Source: Chitinophaga sp. SYP-B3965 (GTDB lineage Bacteria; Bacteroidota; Bacteroidia; Chitinophagales; Chitinophagaceae). Taken from it: a DNA stretch of 64,000 bases. Shown one piece after another: positions 45,288 to 53,749 of the stretch. Below the pieces are notes generated by a model. That model saw nothing but the letters and a program-made list of their open reading frames with translations, was not told the origin of the DNA and did not search any database. The position numbers and the translations under genes were made by a program. The number at the start of each line of letters is the position of its first letter. The first letter of the stretch is position 1. The stretch is from assembly GCF_009647655.1 (NCBI RefSeq), contig NZ_WJFD01000007.1, positions 1-64,000 of the forward strand, in the 5' to 3' direction.

Positions 45288-45401
45288 GGTGCAAAAATAA
45301 CCATTACTCTGATTAACAGCGTGGCCATTCATGCCTAATGCGACGGGTGACAGTATTCCAATAGCTTCCATGTAAAAATGTGTTCCTATAACTGGTAACT
45401 C

Positions 45402-46175
45402 CTATAATTTACTAACCCTTCCTGATCCGGACACGGTAACGTTCAAACTGGCTGGTGATCCTTTATATTTTACATTTCCACTACCACTGATGTGGCCCCA
45501 TAATTTGTCTGTTGCCCAGATCCGCTGCTCGCCGGAACCATTGGTTTCAACATGAGCATTATTGGCTTGCAGTTTTTCTCCTTTCACATCTCCGCTGCCA
45601 TTGATCTCAGCATCATAATCTTTCGTCAAGCCTTCCAGGTCAATATTACCGGAGCCGTTCACGATCACCCTTACTTCATTGGCATCTACTTTCAGATTTG
45701 CATCATTACTGCCGTTCACTTCATAAGTGAGGAGCGGGGTTCTGATCGTATCCGTACCAGTAAGGGAACCAGAACCGGAAAAGATGATCCTGCGGTATTT
45801 TTCACTTTGCACATATACATGGATCGGCCGGATGCCCTTCAGATTCACACCGTTACGGATCTTAATACGGAGATTGGTGCCGCTTACAGATGTTTCTATC
45901 ACCCTCATTACATTATCTTCTGCTTCAATGCGGAGTGGCAGAGGAGCACCTTGTTTTACATGTACTTCAAGAGACCCGTCAATAGTCAGGTCTTCAAACC
46001 TGTCCACCGGTCTTTCTTCTGTGATCACACGGCCGGAACCATGGATATTTTCACGGGAGCAGCCGGAAAGGATCAGGCCAAAAATTGCCAGGAGGCAGAG
46101 TAAAAGGCTCACACTGAGCCCGCTGTAAGTGATCAGGTATTCCTGTTTGCCTGTCAGTTTCATATTGGTATTCAT
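45402..46175 (-). CDS. Head-GIN domain lipoprotein
   Basis: 257 residues. A longer than usual N-terminus precedes a hydrophobic stretch ending in ILSGC (lipid Cys at ~39). The mature protein begins SRENIHGSGRVITEERPVDRF and continues with repeated beta turns of the form NGSGNIDLEG, NGSGDVKGE and SGSGNVKYKG, the hallmark of the GIN/DUF2807 beta-helix. Function unknown; such proteins lie at the cell surface or in the periplasm. It sits upstream of the ECF sigma factor and FecR genes and may be under their control (inference from order). Confidence 0.88.
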   Translation of the reverse strand: MNTNMKLTGKQEYLITYSGLSVSLLLCLLAIFGLILSGCSRENIHGSGRVITEERPVDRFEDLTIDGSLEVHVKQGAPLPLRIEAEDNVMRVIETSVSGTNLRIKIRNGVNLKGIRPIHVYVQSEKYRRIIFSGSGSLTGTDTIRTPLLTYEVNGSNDANLKVDANEVRVIVNGSGNIDLEGLTKDYDAEINGSGDVKGEKLQANNAHVETNGSGEQRIWATDKLWGHISGSGNVKYKGSPASLNVTVSGSGRVSKL

Positions 46176-46246
46176 GTTAGGGGCAAGTCACAATGATGAC
46201 TTCCCTATTATAACGGCCAATGGAAACCCTACCCCTAGACAGGCAC

Positions 46247-46285
46247 AAAAAAATAAGCCGGCCTTACGTTACGTAAGACCGGCTT
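46247..46285 (-). terminator. Strong terminator of the small secreted protein gene
   Basis: Long stem AAGCCGGCCTTACGT (46255-46269) with ACGTAAGACCGGCTT (46271-46285), one mismatch, followed leftwards by a U-rich run (46253-46247). Confidence 0.9.
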
Positions 46286-46307
46286 GATTAACCCCTATGA
46301 AAACCAA

Positions 46308-46625
46308 TTATTGTGCTAATTTGATTTCGCCGAGATCGGTAGCTTTACCGTCTTCTACTTTCACATCAGTGATAGTTGCGTCCTTGAATGGTTCTTTCGC
46401 GTCAACTATTACAGTGTAAGTACCGGCTTTTGCACTCGTAAAGGAGAATGCACCCTGTGCTACTGCTGTTTTCAATGTATCTGTTCCGGAAATTGCCCAT
46501 GCTTCAGTTGCTCCTTCAGCAGGTACAACTTTACCGGCAATAGAACCGCCTTCAAATGAAGTAAAGGCGAATGCGCCGAATGTTACGGCCGCGAGTGCTA
46601 ACAGGCTTAATTTAGTCCTTTTCAT
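46308..46625 (-). CDS. Small exported protein with carboxypeptidase-regulatory-like fold
   Basis: 105 residues from the ATG at 46625. The N-terminus is a signal peptide (MKRTKLSLLALAAVTFGAFA). The mature part is SIAGKVVPAEGATEAWAISG followed by GAFSFTSAKAGTYTVIVDAKEP, which resembles a carboxypeptidase D-type or SpaA-like beta sandwich of the sort that starts TonB receptors, but here stands alone. It has its own strong terminator, so it is probably a highly expressed monocistronic gene. Confidence 0.75.
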   Translation of the reverse strand: MKRTKLSLLALAAVTFGAFAFTSFEGGSIAGKVVPAEGATEAWAISGTDTLKTAVAQGAFSFTSAKAGTYTVIVDAKEPFKDATITDVKVEDGKATDLGEIKLAQ

Positions 46626-46634
46626 AGCATACAA

Positions 46635-47127
46635 ATTTTAAAAGGTTTAATAATAAAGAAATGGTTCAAGTAGACTTCTCTCGATAGTGTTCTCTTTTTA
46701 GATGAGTGTATGTATTTGAATCGGTTACAGTAAGAATTTTGCAATTACCATGCCACAACCCGCTGAAAAATTCATTTAACATTTCTTTAAAAGTCCTTTA
46801 ACATACAGGGTTTGCGGGCACTACTCGTTTAAGTAATTTCGTGTGTGCATTCCTGTTACTATGCTCAAAGGCACGCTGGTAAAGCTTAGCGCCCGCAGGA
46901 CTTTTTCCCGCGGAGCATTAATCTACACAAATATATTGCCAAACATAACAGCAGTAAGGCTTCCAGACCCCTCAAAGCTATACCCCTTGTAGCTTTCAGG
47001 ATATTTTATGAAAAGTCTACAGGGTTTGTGTACTTTTGTTGAAGGGATAGTAAGAGATAATTAACAGCCGATTCCCTAAATTTACGGTCTCAAAGACTCA
47101 TATATCTAATAATAAAGAATACTTCAA
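46635..47127. promoter_or_regulatory. Divergent intergenic region; promoter-like box for the oxidoreductase gene
   Basis: About 490 bp between divergent genes. TACTTTTG (TAnnTTTG) at 47031-47038 is a candidate -7 box for the rightward gene, which would leave a leader of ~80 nt. I see no clear -33 TTTG at the right distance and no RNA gene. A GC-rich patch at 46870-46915 has weak inverted repeats only. Confidence 0.45.
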
Positions 47128-48975
47128 ATGTCCAATAAAGCGATTCAACAGGTTGAAGATGTAGTGATAAAGTTTGCAGGTGATAGTGGGGATGGGATGC
47201 AACTAACTGGAACTCAGTTCTCTAACAATACTGCCCTTATCGGGAACGATCTTAGTACTTTCCCGGATTTCCCGGCAGAAATACGTGCTCCGCAAGGTAC
47301 CCTGCCCGGCGTGAGCGGTTTCCAGCTTCATTTTTCCTCTAACCGTATATTTACCCCCGGAGATACCTGCGATGTACTGGTGGCCATGAATGCCGCCGCA
47401 CTGAAGGCCAATCTGAAGGGACTCAAAAAAGGCGGTATCATCATCGCCAATACAGACGGCTTCGATTCCAAGAACCTCCGCCTGGCCAATTTCCCCGAAG
47501 GGATCAACCCCCTGGAAGATGGTTCCCTCGTCAACTACCAGGTACATACCATGGATGTCACCAAAATGACCCGTGAGGCATTGAAGGACATCAACATGGG
47601 TATGAAAGAGAAAGACCGCGCCAAGAACATGTTCGTGCTCGGATTCCTCTACTGGCTCTATGACCGCGACATGGAAAGCACCACTAACTTCCTCACAGAG
47701 AAGTTTGGCAAAAAGCCCGAGATCCTGGAAAGTAATCTCCGCTCTTTACAGGCCGGATACAACTTTGCAGATACCGTAGAAGCTTTCTCCACCCGTTATA
47801 AAGTGGAAAAGGCCAAAATGGACCCTGGTACTTACAGGAGCATCACCGGCAACACTGCTTTATCTTATGGATTGATAGCAGCTTCCCAGAAAGCGAACCT
47901 GCCTATTTTCCTGGGTACTTATCCCATTACTCCTGCTTCAGACATCCTGCATGAACTGAGCCGTTATAAGAATTTCGGTATCCGTACCTTCCAGGCGGAA
48001 GATGAAATTGCCGGTATCACTTCTGCCATTGGCGCTTCTTATGGTGGCCACATGGGAGTGACTACAACTTCTGGTCCCGGTATGGCATTGAAAGGAGAGG
48101 CCATGGGCCTGGCAGTAATGCTGGAAATTCCGTTGCTGATCATTGATATTCAACGTGGTGGCCCCTCTACCGGTTTGCCTACCAAAACAGAACAATCAGA
48201 TCTGCTGCAAGCCTATTACGGCCGTAACGGAGAATGCCCCATGCCCATCATTTCCGCGTCCACCCCATCAGATTGTTTTGATGGTATTTACGAAGCTTTC
48301 CGCATAGCGGTAAATCATATGACACCCGTGATCTTCCTGAGCGACGGATACATTGCCAATGGTGCAGAGCCCTGGAAGTTCCCGAAAAGTGAAGATCTGA
48401 CACCGATCACCGTGAAGTTCAAAAAAGGCCTCGAAGAAGGAGAAGATCAGTTCTTCCCTTACCAGAGAGATGAAAATCTTGTACGCCCCTGGGCTGTACC
48501 CGGTACCCCTGGTCTGGAACACCGGATCGGAGGATTGGAAAAACAGAACATCACCGGTAACGTAAGTTACGATCCGGAAAATCACCAGCTGATGGTGAAG
48601 ATCCGCCAGGAAAAAGTAGATAAGATAGCAGATCACATCCCTTTACAGAAGATAGAAGTAGGGCCTGAAAAAGGAAAAGTACTTGTACTGGGATGGGGTT
48701 CTACTTTCGGTACTATTAAAAGTGCTGTAATAGAACTGGTGGCAGAAGGTTATGAAGTAGCGCATGCACATCTCCGTCACATGCGTCCTTTCCCCAAAAA
48801 TCTCGAAGAAATATTGCATAGCTATGAACATGTATTGATCCCCGAGATCAATAATGGCCAGCTCATAAAGATCATCCGCGATCAATTCCTGATCCCTGCC
48901 CAGGGTTATAATAAGATCATGGGTGTACCTATCACCAAAGGTGAGTTGGTGGCAAGGATCCGCGAAATGCTCTAG
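47128..48975 (+). CDS. korA: 2-oxoacid:ferredoxin oxidoreductase alpha subunit (gamma-alpha fusion)
   Basis: 615 residues. The first ~190 residues are the gamma domain (KFAGDSGDGMQLTGTQFSN, PAEIRAPQGTLPGVSGFQ); the rest is the alpha (pyruvate-binding-like) domain: LGTYPITPASDILHELS, FQAEDEIAGITSAIGASYGG, TTTSGPGMALKGEAMGLA. This is the arrangement of 2-oxoglutarate:ferredoxin oxidoreductase KorA in aerobic Bacteroidota. The enzyme makes succinyl-CoA and reduced ferredoxin, or the reverse, and needs a thiamine-binding beta subunit (KorB). No beta subunit gene is in this window. Confidence 0.9.
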   Translation: MSNKAIQQVEDVVIKFAGDSGDGMQLTGTQFSNNTALIGNDLSTFPDFPAEIRAPQGTLPGVSGFQLHFSSNRIFTPGDTCDVLVAMNAAALKANLKGLKKGGIIIANTDGFDSKNLRLANFPEGINPLEDGSLVNYQVHTMDVTKMTREALKDINMGMKEKDRAKNMFVLGFLYWLYDRDMESTTNFLTEKFGKKPEILESNLRSLQAGYNFADTVEAFSTRYKVEKAKMDPGTYRSITGNTALSYGLIAASQKANLPIFLGTYPITPASDILHELSRYKNFGIRTFQAEDEIAGITSAIGASYGGHMGVTTTSGPGMALKGEAMGLAVMLEIPLLIIDIQRGGPSTGLPTKTEQSDLLQAYYGRNGECPMPIISASTPSDCFDGIYEAFRIAVNHMTPVIFLSDGYIANGAEPWKFPKSEDLTPITVKFKKGLEEGEDQFFPYQRDENLVRPWAVPGTPGLEHRIGGLEKQNITGNVSYDPENHQLMVKIRQEKVDKIADHIPLQKIEVGPEKGKVLVLGWGSTFGTIKSAVIELVAEGYEVAHAHLRHMRPFPKNLEEILHSYEHVLIPEINNGQLIKIIRDQFLIPAQGYNKIMGVPITKGELVARIREML

Positions 48976-49072
48976 CATTCACAATGAATCAGTTACGAAA
49001 CGCGTTATAGAGATGACGAGTTTCGTAACTTATTTTCGTATATTGCTATACGTAATATTCTGATCCAAGGCC

Positions 49073-49699
49073 ATGTACAAGACCCACAAGCAATACAGGC
49101 TAAAAAGGATTTGTCTTGTATTGATATGCGGGATAATTCCTTACCTGGCAGCCCTCAAGGCCGCGGGACAGTCCTATACATATGAAATAAGGTACGCCAA
49201 TAATACCATTGGCCTGCTGGATGTAAAACAGGAAACCAGCGGCGCCGTTCGCAAGATCCATATCAAAAGCCGTATCTCGATGAAGCTGCTCTCCCGCATG
49301 GAGACAGACATATCTGTTGAGTATCATAATACGGTACTCATCAAAGCACAGGCCTCCCGCGCCAGCAAAGGGGCAGACAGCAAAGAAACTTCTACAGAAA
49401 AAACAGAGAAAGGATATAATGTGGTCCGTAAAGGAGTGCCCGGCACATTGTCTACCGCACAGATCACTTTTTCCGTGAGTGAATTATATTTTGGAGAACC
49501 GCCAAAGGATCTGAAGGAGATCTATTCAGAAACACATGGTGTGTTCCTGAAGATAAAACAATTGGCAGATAAGCGGTATGAAGTAAGTACGCCGGACGAC
49601 AGGAGTATTTATTATCGGTATGAAAAGGGAAAATTAATGGAAGTGGAAGTGAATCATCAATTCGGTAAAGCTTACTTCCGTTTGATACAAGCAAAATAA
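49073..49699 (+). CDS. Exported DUF6134-like protein
   Basis: 208 residues with a long signal segment (cleavage near KAAGQ, residue 32). The mature part is a single beta-rich domain: YTYEIRYANNTIGLLDVKQE, KIHIKSRISMKLLSRMETDI, then SVSELYFGEPPKDLKEIYSETHG and a C-terminal RSIYYRYEKGKLMEVEVN. It fits the DUF6134 group, which resembles periplasmic lipid- or polymer-facing barrels, but function is unknown. It starts 97 bp after korA. Confidence 0.72.
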   Translation: MYKTHKQYRLKRICLVLICGIIPYLAALKAAGQSYTYEIRYANNTIGLLDVKQETSGAVRKIHIKSRISMKLLSRMETDISVEYHNTVLIKAQASRASKGADSKETSTEKTEKGYNVVRKGVPGTLSTAQITFSVSELYFGEPPKDLKEIYSETHGVFLKIKQLADKRYEVSTPDDRSIYYRYEKGKLMEVEVNHQFGKAYFRLIQAK

Positions 49700-49729
49700 A
49701 AACCGGCGCAAGCCAAAGACCCACGCCGG
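49698..49729 (-). terminator. Terminator of the Gfo/Idh/MocA gene
   Basis: CCGGCG (49703-49708) pairs with CGCCGG (49724-49729). Read leftwards, the stem is followed by a U-rich run (TTTTTATTTT), so it serves the leftward transcript ending at 49774. Confidence 0.65.
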
Positions 49730-49773
49730 CAAATCCGCAGATCCGGTAAATCCGTACCCCCCGGCAAAATAAA

Positions 49774-50964
49774 TTATACGATCTTCTCAATGATCTGCCC
49801 CGTCTTCTTATCCTTCAGGATCAGCTTCGCCGTCCCAAAGTGTGTCATCTCTTCTTTGATCAGGTAATATTGTTCATCATAATCCGTCAACGTTTTCTGT
49901 TTCTGCACACCTTCCTGCCCACGCCATACATCCAGTTTCACCGGTTCCCATAATTTCGATTTTGCAGACCTGTAAGCCGCGTCCAAAACAGCGTTCACCA
50001 CATACCCATCATAAAAGGTTTCCCGCGGCGCACGGCCACTTTCCACTGCATTGAACATATCCGCGAACATATGATTGTACCCCAGTTCATTCAGCTCATC
50101 ACCCACAGGGAACAACCAGCCCGTATTACTTTCCGCTTTCTCTGCTACATAATCACCTCCTTTACCGGTAGTGAACATATCAAACCCCGTACGCAGAAAA
50201 CTATTCAGCCAGATCGTACCTTCAGAGCCCATCACTTCATCACGGAGATCAAGACCGCCACGGAAGGTCCAGCTCACTTCAAACTGACCGATAGCGCCAT
50301 TCTCATATTTCACGAGGCCAATAGCATGATCTTCTGCATCAATAGGTTTCACTTGTGTATCCGCCCAGCACATCACTTCAATAGGTTTGATATCCTTACC
50401 GATAAAGTTGCGTGAAATTTCCACGCAATGGCAACCCAGGTCAAGGATACAGCCACCGCCTGCCTGCTCAATATCCCAGAACCATTCACTATGCGGGCCA
50501 GGATGTGTTTCGCGGGATTTAGCCCAGAGGATCCTTCCAAGCGCTCCTTCCTGTACACTTTTTAAAGCCTTCAGGAATTTAGGTGTGTAACACAGGTCTT
50601 CCAGGTAACCGTTAAAGATGCCTGCTTTTTCTACCGCTTCCATCATGCGTTTGGCTTCTTCTGCATTACGCCCTAATGGTTTGGTGCACATCACCGCTTT
50701 CTTCGCTTTGCAACAAGCGAGTACAGCAGCTTCATGTAAGTTGTTGGGTAGGGAGATGCAAACCATATCCACTTCAGGATGATTGATCGCTTCTTCCATG
50801 TCCGTCGTCCAGTGGGTACATTTATAATCCACTGCAAATTTCTTAGCGCTTTCTTCGCGGCGGGAGTAGATACTCACGATCGTGTCCCGGCTTCTCTGTC
50901 CAATTAAAGAATCCGCATAGAATCTTCCGATGAAGCCGGATCCAAGCATTGCAATTTTCGCCAT
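49774..50964 (-). CDS. Gfo/Idh/MocA family oxidoreductase
   Basis: 396 residues. N-terminal Rossmann fold: MAKIAMLGSGFIGRFYADSL (GxGxxG-type), VDMVCISLPNNLHEAAVL and CTKPLGRNAEEAKRM (equivalent of the EKP motif, here CTKP). The second part has the typical mixed sheet with GGGCILDLGCHCVEISR, containing the conserved Asp/His. These enzymes oxidise or reduce sugars and cyclitols with NAD(P). It is 16 bp downstream of a nucleoside/sugar permease gene, a common Bacteroidota pair, so it probably acts on a compound taken up by that permease. Confidence 0.93.
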   Translation of the reverse strand: MAKIAMLGSGFIGRFYADSLIGQRSRDTIVSIYSRREESAKKFAVDYKCTHWTTDMEEAINHPEVDMVCISLPNNLHEAAVLACCKAKKAVMCTKPLGRNAEEAKRMMEAVEKAGIFNGYLEDLCYTPKFLKALKSVQEGALGRILWAKSRETHPGPHSEWFWDIEQAGGGCILDLGCHCVEISRNFIGKDIKPIEVMCWADTQVKPIDAEDHAIGLVKYENGAIGQFEVSWTFRGGLDLRDEVMGSEGTIWLNSFLRTGFDMFTTGKGGDYVAEKAESNTGWLFPVGDELNELGYNHMFADMFNAVESGRAPRETFYDGYVVNAVLDAAYRSAKSKLWEPVKLDVWRGQEGVQKQKTLTDYDEQYYLIKEEMTHFGTAKLILKDKKTGQIIEKIV

Positions 50965-50980
50965 AATTAATTTTTATATG

Positions 50981-52165
50981 TTAGACTGGTTTTTTATCAT
51001 GGAAAGCCAACGCGAAATAGATGATCACTGCGGCAGCAATATACACCGGTACCATCCAGATATTTTGCCATTCACGCACACCATTCACTACATAATAATC
51101 CGCTACGATCCCTGAGAACCACGTACCGATCACCATCCCCAAACCATAAGTAGCAAAAGTGAATAATCCCTGCGCAGCACTTTTGATCTTTTCGCCTGCC
51201 CTGTTCTCTGTATACATATAGCCGGTAACAAAAAAGAAATCATAACATACACCATGTAAAATGATGCCCGTATATAACATCCACAAATTGGATTCGCTAT
51301 CGCCATAAGCAAAGAGGATATAACGCAATACCCATGCCGCCATACCTACCAGCAACATTTTCTTCACGCCAATACGGCGAAGCAGAAAAGGAATGGCGAG
51401 AATAAAGATCGCTTCGGAAGCTTGTCCGTAGATCATTTTACCTGCGGCATTTTCCATGCCTGCTTCGTGCAGGTAGAGATTGGTGAAACCGTAATAAAAG
51501 CTCAGCGGGATGCAGATCAGCACAGCAGAGATAAAGAATACGAGGTAAGATTTGTTCTTGAACAACACCAATGCTTCCACCCCCAATACCTGTGAGGCAG
51601 ATACATCCTCTTTGGCTTTGGGTGGCACATTCGGCAGCATAAAACTAAACAGGCCCAACAGGAGAGAAGCGCCGCCTGCGATATAAAAAGTATTCGTTGT
51701 TTTTTCAATCACCATATAACCGATCAGCAGGCCGGCAACGATCCATCCTACCGTACCAAACATCCGTACCAGCGGAAATTCTTTGCCGGGATCACTCATC
51801 TGGTGAAAGGCCACGCTATTGCTGAGTGCAATGGTGGGCATGTACAACAGGGAATAGAATAATACAACGCCGATGAAAAGATAGATATTAGTAGTGAGCG
51901 TCATGGCGTATAACGCTATCGCCCCTACGATATGGAGCACGCCCATGATCTTTTGTGCGGAAAAATACCGGTCGGCCACCATCCCTACTAAAAAAGGAGA
52001 GATCATGGTGGCAATAGCCAATGCCGTATATGCGTAACTGGCCTCGCTGCCGCTGGATTTAAGGTTTTCAACCATGTATGTGCCTACAGTCACATACCAT
52101 GCTCCCCATATAAAGTATTGGAGGAACATCATAAAGGATAGTTGCAATCTGGTGTTGTTATTCAC
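50981..52165 (-). CDS. MFS permease of the nucleoside:H+ symporter type
   Basis: 394 residues from a GTG at 52165 (MNNNTRLQLSFMMFLQYFIW), the usual start of this group; a TTG eight codons upstream is possible. Twelve membrane helices. Signature segments: FLQYFIWGAWYVTVGTYM, ISPFLVGMVADRYFSAQKIM, FPLVRMFGTVGWIVAGLLIG and GVCYDFFFVTGYMYTE. The family is NupG/XapB-like (Nuc_H_symport); Bacteroidota members next to Gfo/Idh/MocA genes may carry sugars or glycosides instead of nucleosides. First gene of a two-gene operon. Confidence 0.85.
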   Translation of the reverse strand: MNNNTRLQLSFMMFLQYFIWGAWYVTVGTYMVENLKSSGSEASYAYTALAIATMISPFLVGMVADRYFSAQKIMGVLHIVGAIALYAMTLTTNIYLFIGVVLFYSLLYMPTIALSNSVAFHQMSDPGKEFPLVRMFGTVGWIVAGLLIGYMVIEKTTNTFYIAGGASLLLGLFSFMLPNVPPKAKEDVSASQVLGVEALVLFKNKSYLVFFISAVLICIPLSFYYGFTNLYLHEAGMENAAGKMIYGQASEAIFILAIPFLLRRIGVKKMLLVGMAAWVLRYILFAYGDSESNLWMLYTGIILHGVCYDFFFVTGYMYTENRAGEKIKSAAQGLFTFATYGLGMVIGTWFSGIVADYYVVNGVREWQNIWMVPVYIAAAVIIYFALAFHDKKPV

Positions 52166-52285
52166 GTGGAGGGTTTTAGGTCTCTCCAAGATAAATAAAA
52201 ATCAATGCAAAATCAATTTCTGATAGCGCCTGCAAGCAGGCCTTAAAGCATAAAATCAATTTCTAACGGTGCTTGTAAACAGGCC

Positions 52286-52930
52286 TCAACCCGAAATCAA
52301 CTGCTTATAATACTTACAAATAGGCCTTAACCCACACTCCCCGCATTTAGGACTCCTGGCCAGGCAAACATACCGCCCATGCAGGATCAGCCAGTGATGT
52401 GCAATATGCACTTTGGAAGTAGGAATATATTTAAGCAACTGCTGCTCAGTTTGTAGAGGTGTTTTAGCATTAGTCGTCAACCCTAATCTCGCGGATACAC
52501 GAAAAACGTGCGTATCCACTGCCATATTAGGTTGATGATGCACAACCGAAGTGATCACATTCGCCGTTTTGCGGCCTACGCCCGGTAATTTTACCAGTTC
52601 AGCTACCGTTTCAGGTATTTCCCCGTTAAAATCTTCCATCACCATTTGGGCCATGCCAATAAGGTGTTTCGTTTTGTTATTGGGATAGCTGATACTTTTG
52701 ATCAGCGGGAAAAGATCATCAAAAGTGGCCTTGCTCAGGGCCGGAATATCAGGGTATTGTGCAAAGATGTGCGGGGTCGTCATATTCACCCGTTTATCCG
52801 TGCATTGGGCAGACAAGATCACTGCTACCAGTAATTGGTAGGTATTGTCGTACAACAATTCAGTTTCCGCATCCGGGGCATGTTTCTCAAAATAGTCGAT
52901 CACATATTGAAATCGTTCTTTCTTCGTCAT
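52286..52930 (-). CDS. nth: Endonuclease III
   Basis: 214 residues from the ATG at 52930. Base-excision repair glycosylase/AP-lyase for oxidised pyrimidines. Helix-hairpin-helix with catalytic lysine: KLPGVGRKTANVI (Lys121). Catalytic aspartate: MAVDTHVFRV (Asp139). The [4Fe-4S] cluster ligands are Cys189, Cys196, Cys199 and Cys205, spacing X6-X2-X5 as expected. All key residues are present. It lies 18 bp downstream of a 70-aa gene in the same direction. Confidence 0.96.
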   Translation of the reverse strand: MTKKERFQYVIDYFEKHAPDAETELLYDNTYQLLVAVILSAQCTDKRVNMTTPHIFAQYPDIPALSKATFDDLFPLIKSISYPNNKTKHLIGMAQMVMEDFNGEIPETVAELVKLPGVGRKTANVITSVVHHQPNMAVDTHVFRVSARLGLTTNAKTPLQTEQQLLKYIPTSKVHIAHHWLILHGRYVCLARSPKCGECGLRPICKYYKQLISG

Positions 52931-52948
52931 GCCTGCAAAATACAAAAA

Positions 52949-53161
52949 CTATACCTCGCGTTCTTGCGCGTACTCAAAAATAGCAATGAGTGTAGACTGA
53001 CGGGGAGCGAGCTTTACAGTATCTAAAGCCTGTAAGGTCAAAAGGTGCAATTTCTTTTCTTCACGTAATAGATCTGGATTCACTTGCATAGGTGCAGTAT
53101 GCCCTTCCGGGTCGGTTACAACAAAGTTAGGAGTAATAAAAGGGAGTGTAAAATTGCTCAT
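52949..53161 (-). CDS. Conserved-looking small protein (70 aa), unknown
   Basis: No family recognised. Cytosolic, mixed composition: MSNFTLPFITPNFVVTDPEG, then an Arg/Glu/Lys-rich stretch, LLTLQALDTVKL and STLIAIFEYAQEREV. The ATG at 53161 is well placed and the gene ends 18 bp before nth, so the two are probably cotranscribed. Confidence 0.5.
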   Translation of the reverse strand: MSNFTLPFITPNFVVTDPEGHTAPMQVNPDLLREEKKLHLLTLQALDTVKLAPRQSTLIAIFEYAQEREV

Positions 53162-53333
53162 GCGATGATTTGTTAGTTTAATGGAATTTTCACAAATACA
53201 GAAGGCTGTATAAGATTAACAGTTACATAACGGAGAATGGCGGGTTAGTATTGTTAATTTATAACTTTTTTTAAGAAAATGCAACTTTTTAACAAAGTGT
53301 TAAGGGGAGGAAAGGGGCTTGGGAACCAGTAAA

Positions 53334-53654
53334 TTAATCGATTTTGGGCTTGGGGTTGGTGATAATGAACAGATCCTCATCATCTTTTTTCATCCGGTAT
53401 TGCTCCCGGGCAAATTTTTCCAGTTTCTCGGGGCTGGACAATAATTCGTACTGATCCTGCCGCGCCCGGTCTATTTCCTGCTTGTAAAAAGCCTTCTGAC
53501 CTTCCAGCTTGTTTTCCTCAGCAGATAAAGAGTATTGGGTGAAAGCGCTGTTCCGGTCCACAAAAAGGAGCCAGGCCACAAAAAGCACCACGCCGATCAC
53601 AAACTTGTTGCGGAGGAAAGACGGTATTTTTTGGAAACGCTTTTTCAGATCCAT
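53334..53654 (-). CDS. FtsB/DivIC-like septum formation initiator
   Basis: 106 residues from the ATG at 53654 (a GTG 6 nt upstream is possible). Short cytosolic tail, one membrane helix (FVIGVVLFVAWLLFV), then a periplasmic coiled coil (LSAEENKLEGQKAFYKQEIDRAR) and the family end motif PEKLEKFAREQYRMKKDDEDLFII. FtsB-type proteins work with FtsL and FtsQ in the divisome. It follows the enolase gene, an adjacency seen in many bacteria. Confidence 0.88.
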   Translation of the reverse strand: MDLKKRFQKIPSFLRNKFVIGVVLFVAWLLFVDRNSAFTQYSLSAEENKLEGQKAFYKQEIDRARQDQYELLSSPEKLEKFAREQYRMKKDDEDLFIITNPKPKID

Positions 53655-53749
53655 ATTCACAAAGGCTGATTTGGTATCCGGGTACTGGAAGACCAGTACC
53701 CGGAAAAATTTGTATTGACCACTAAAAATAGGCTCAGTGATACTAAAAA

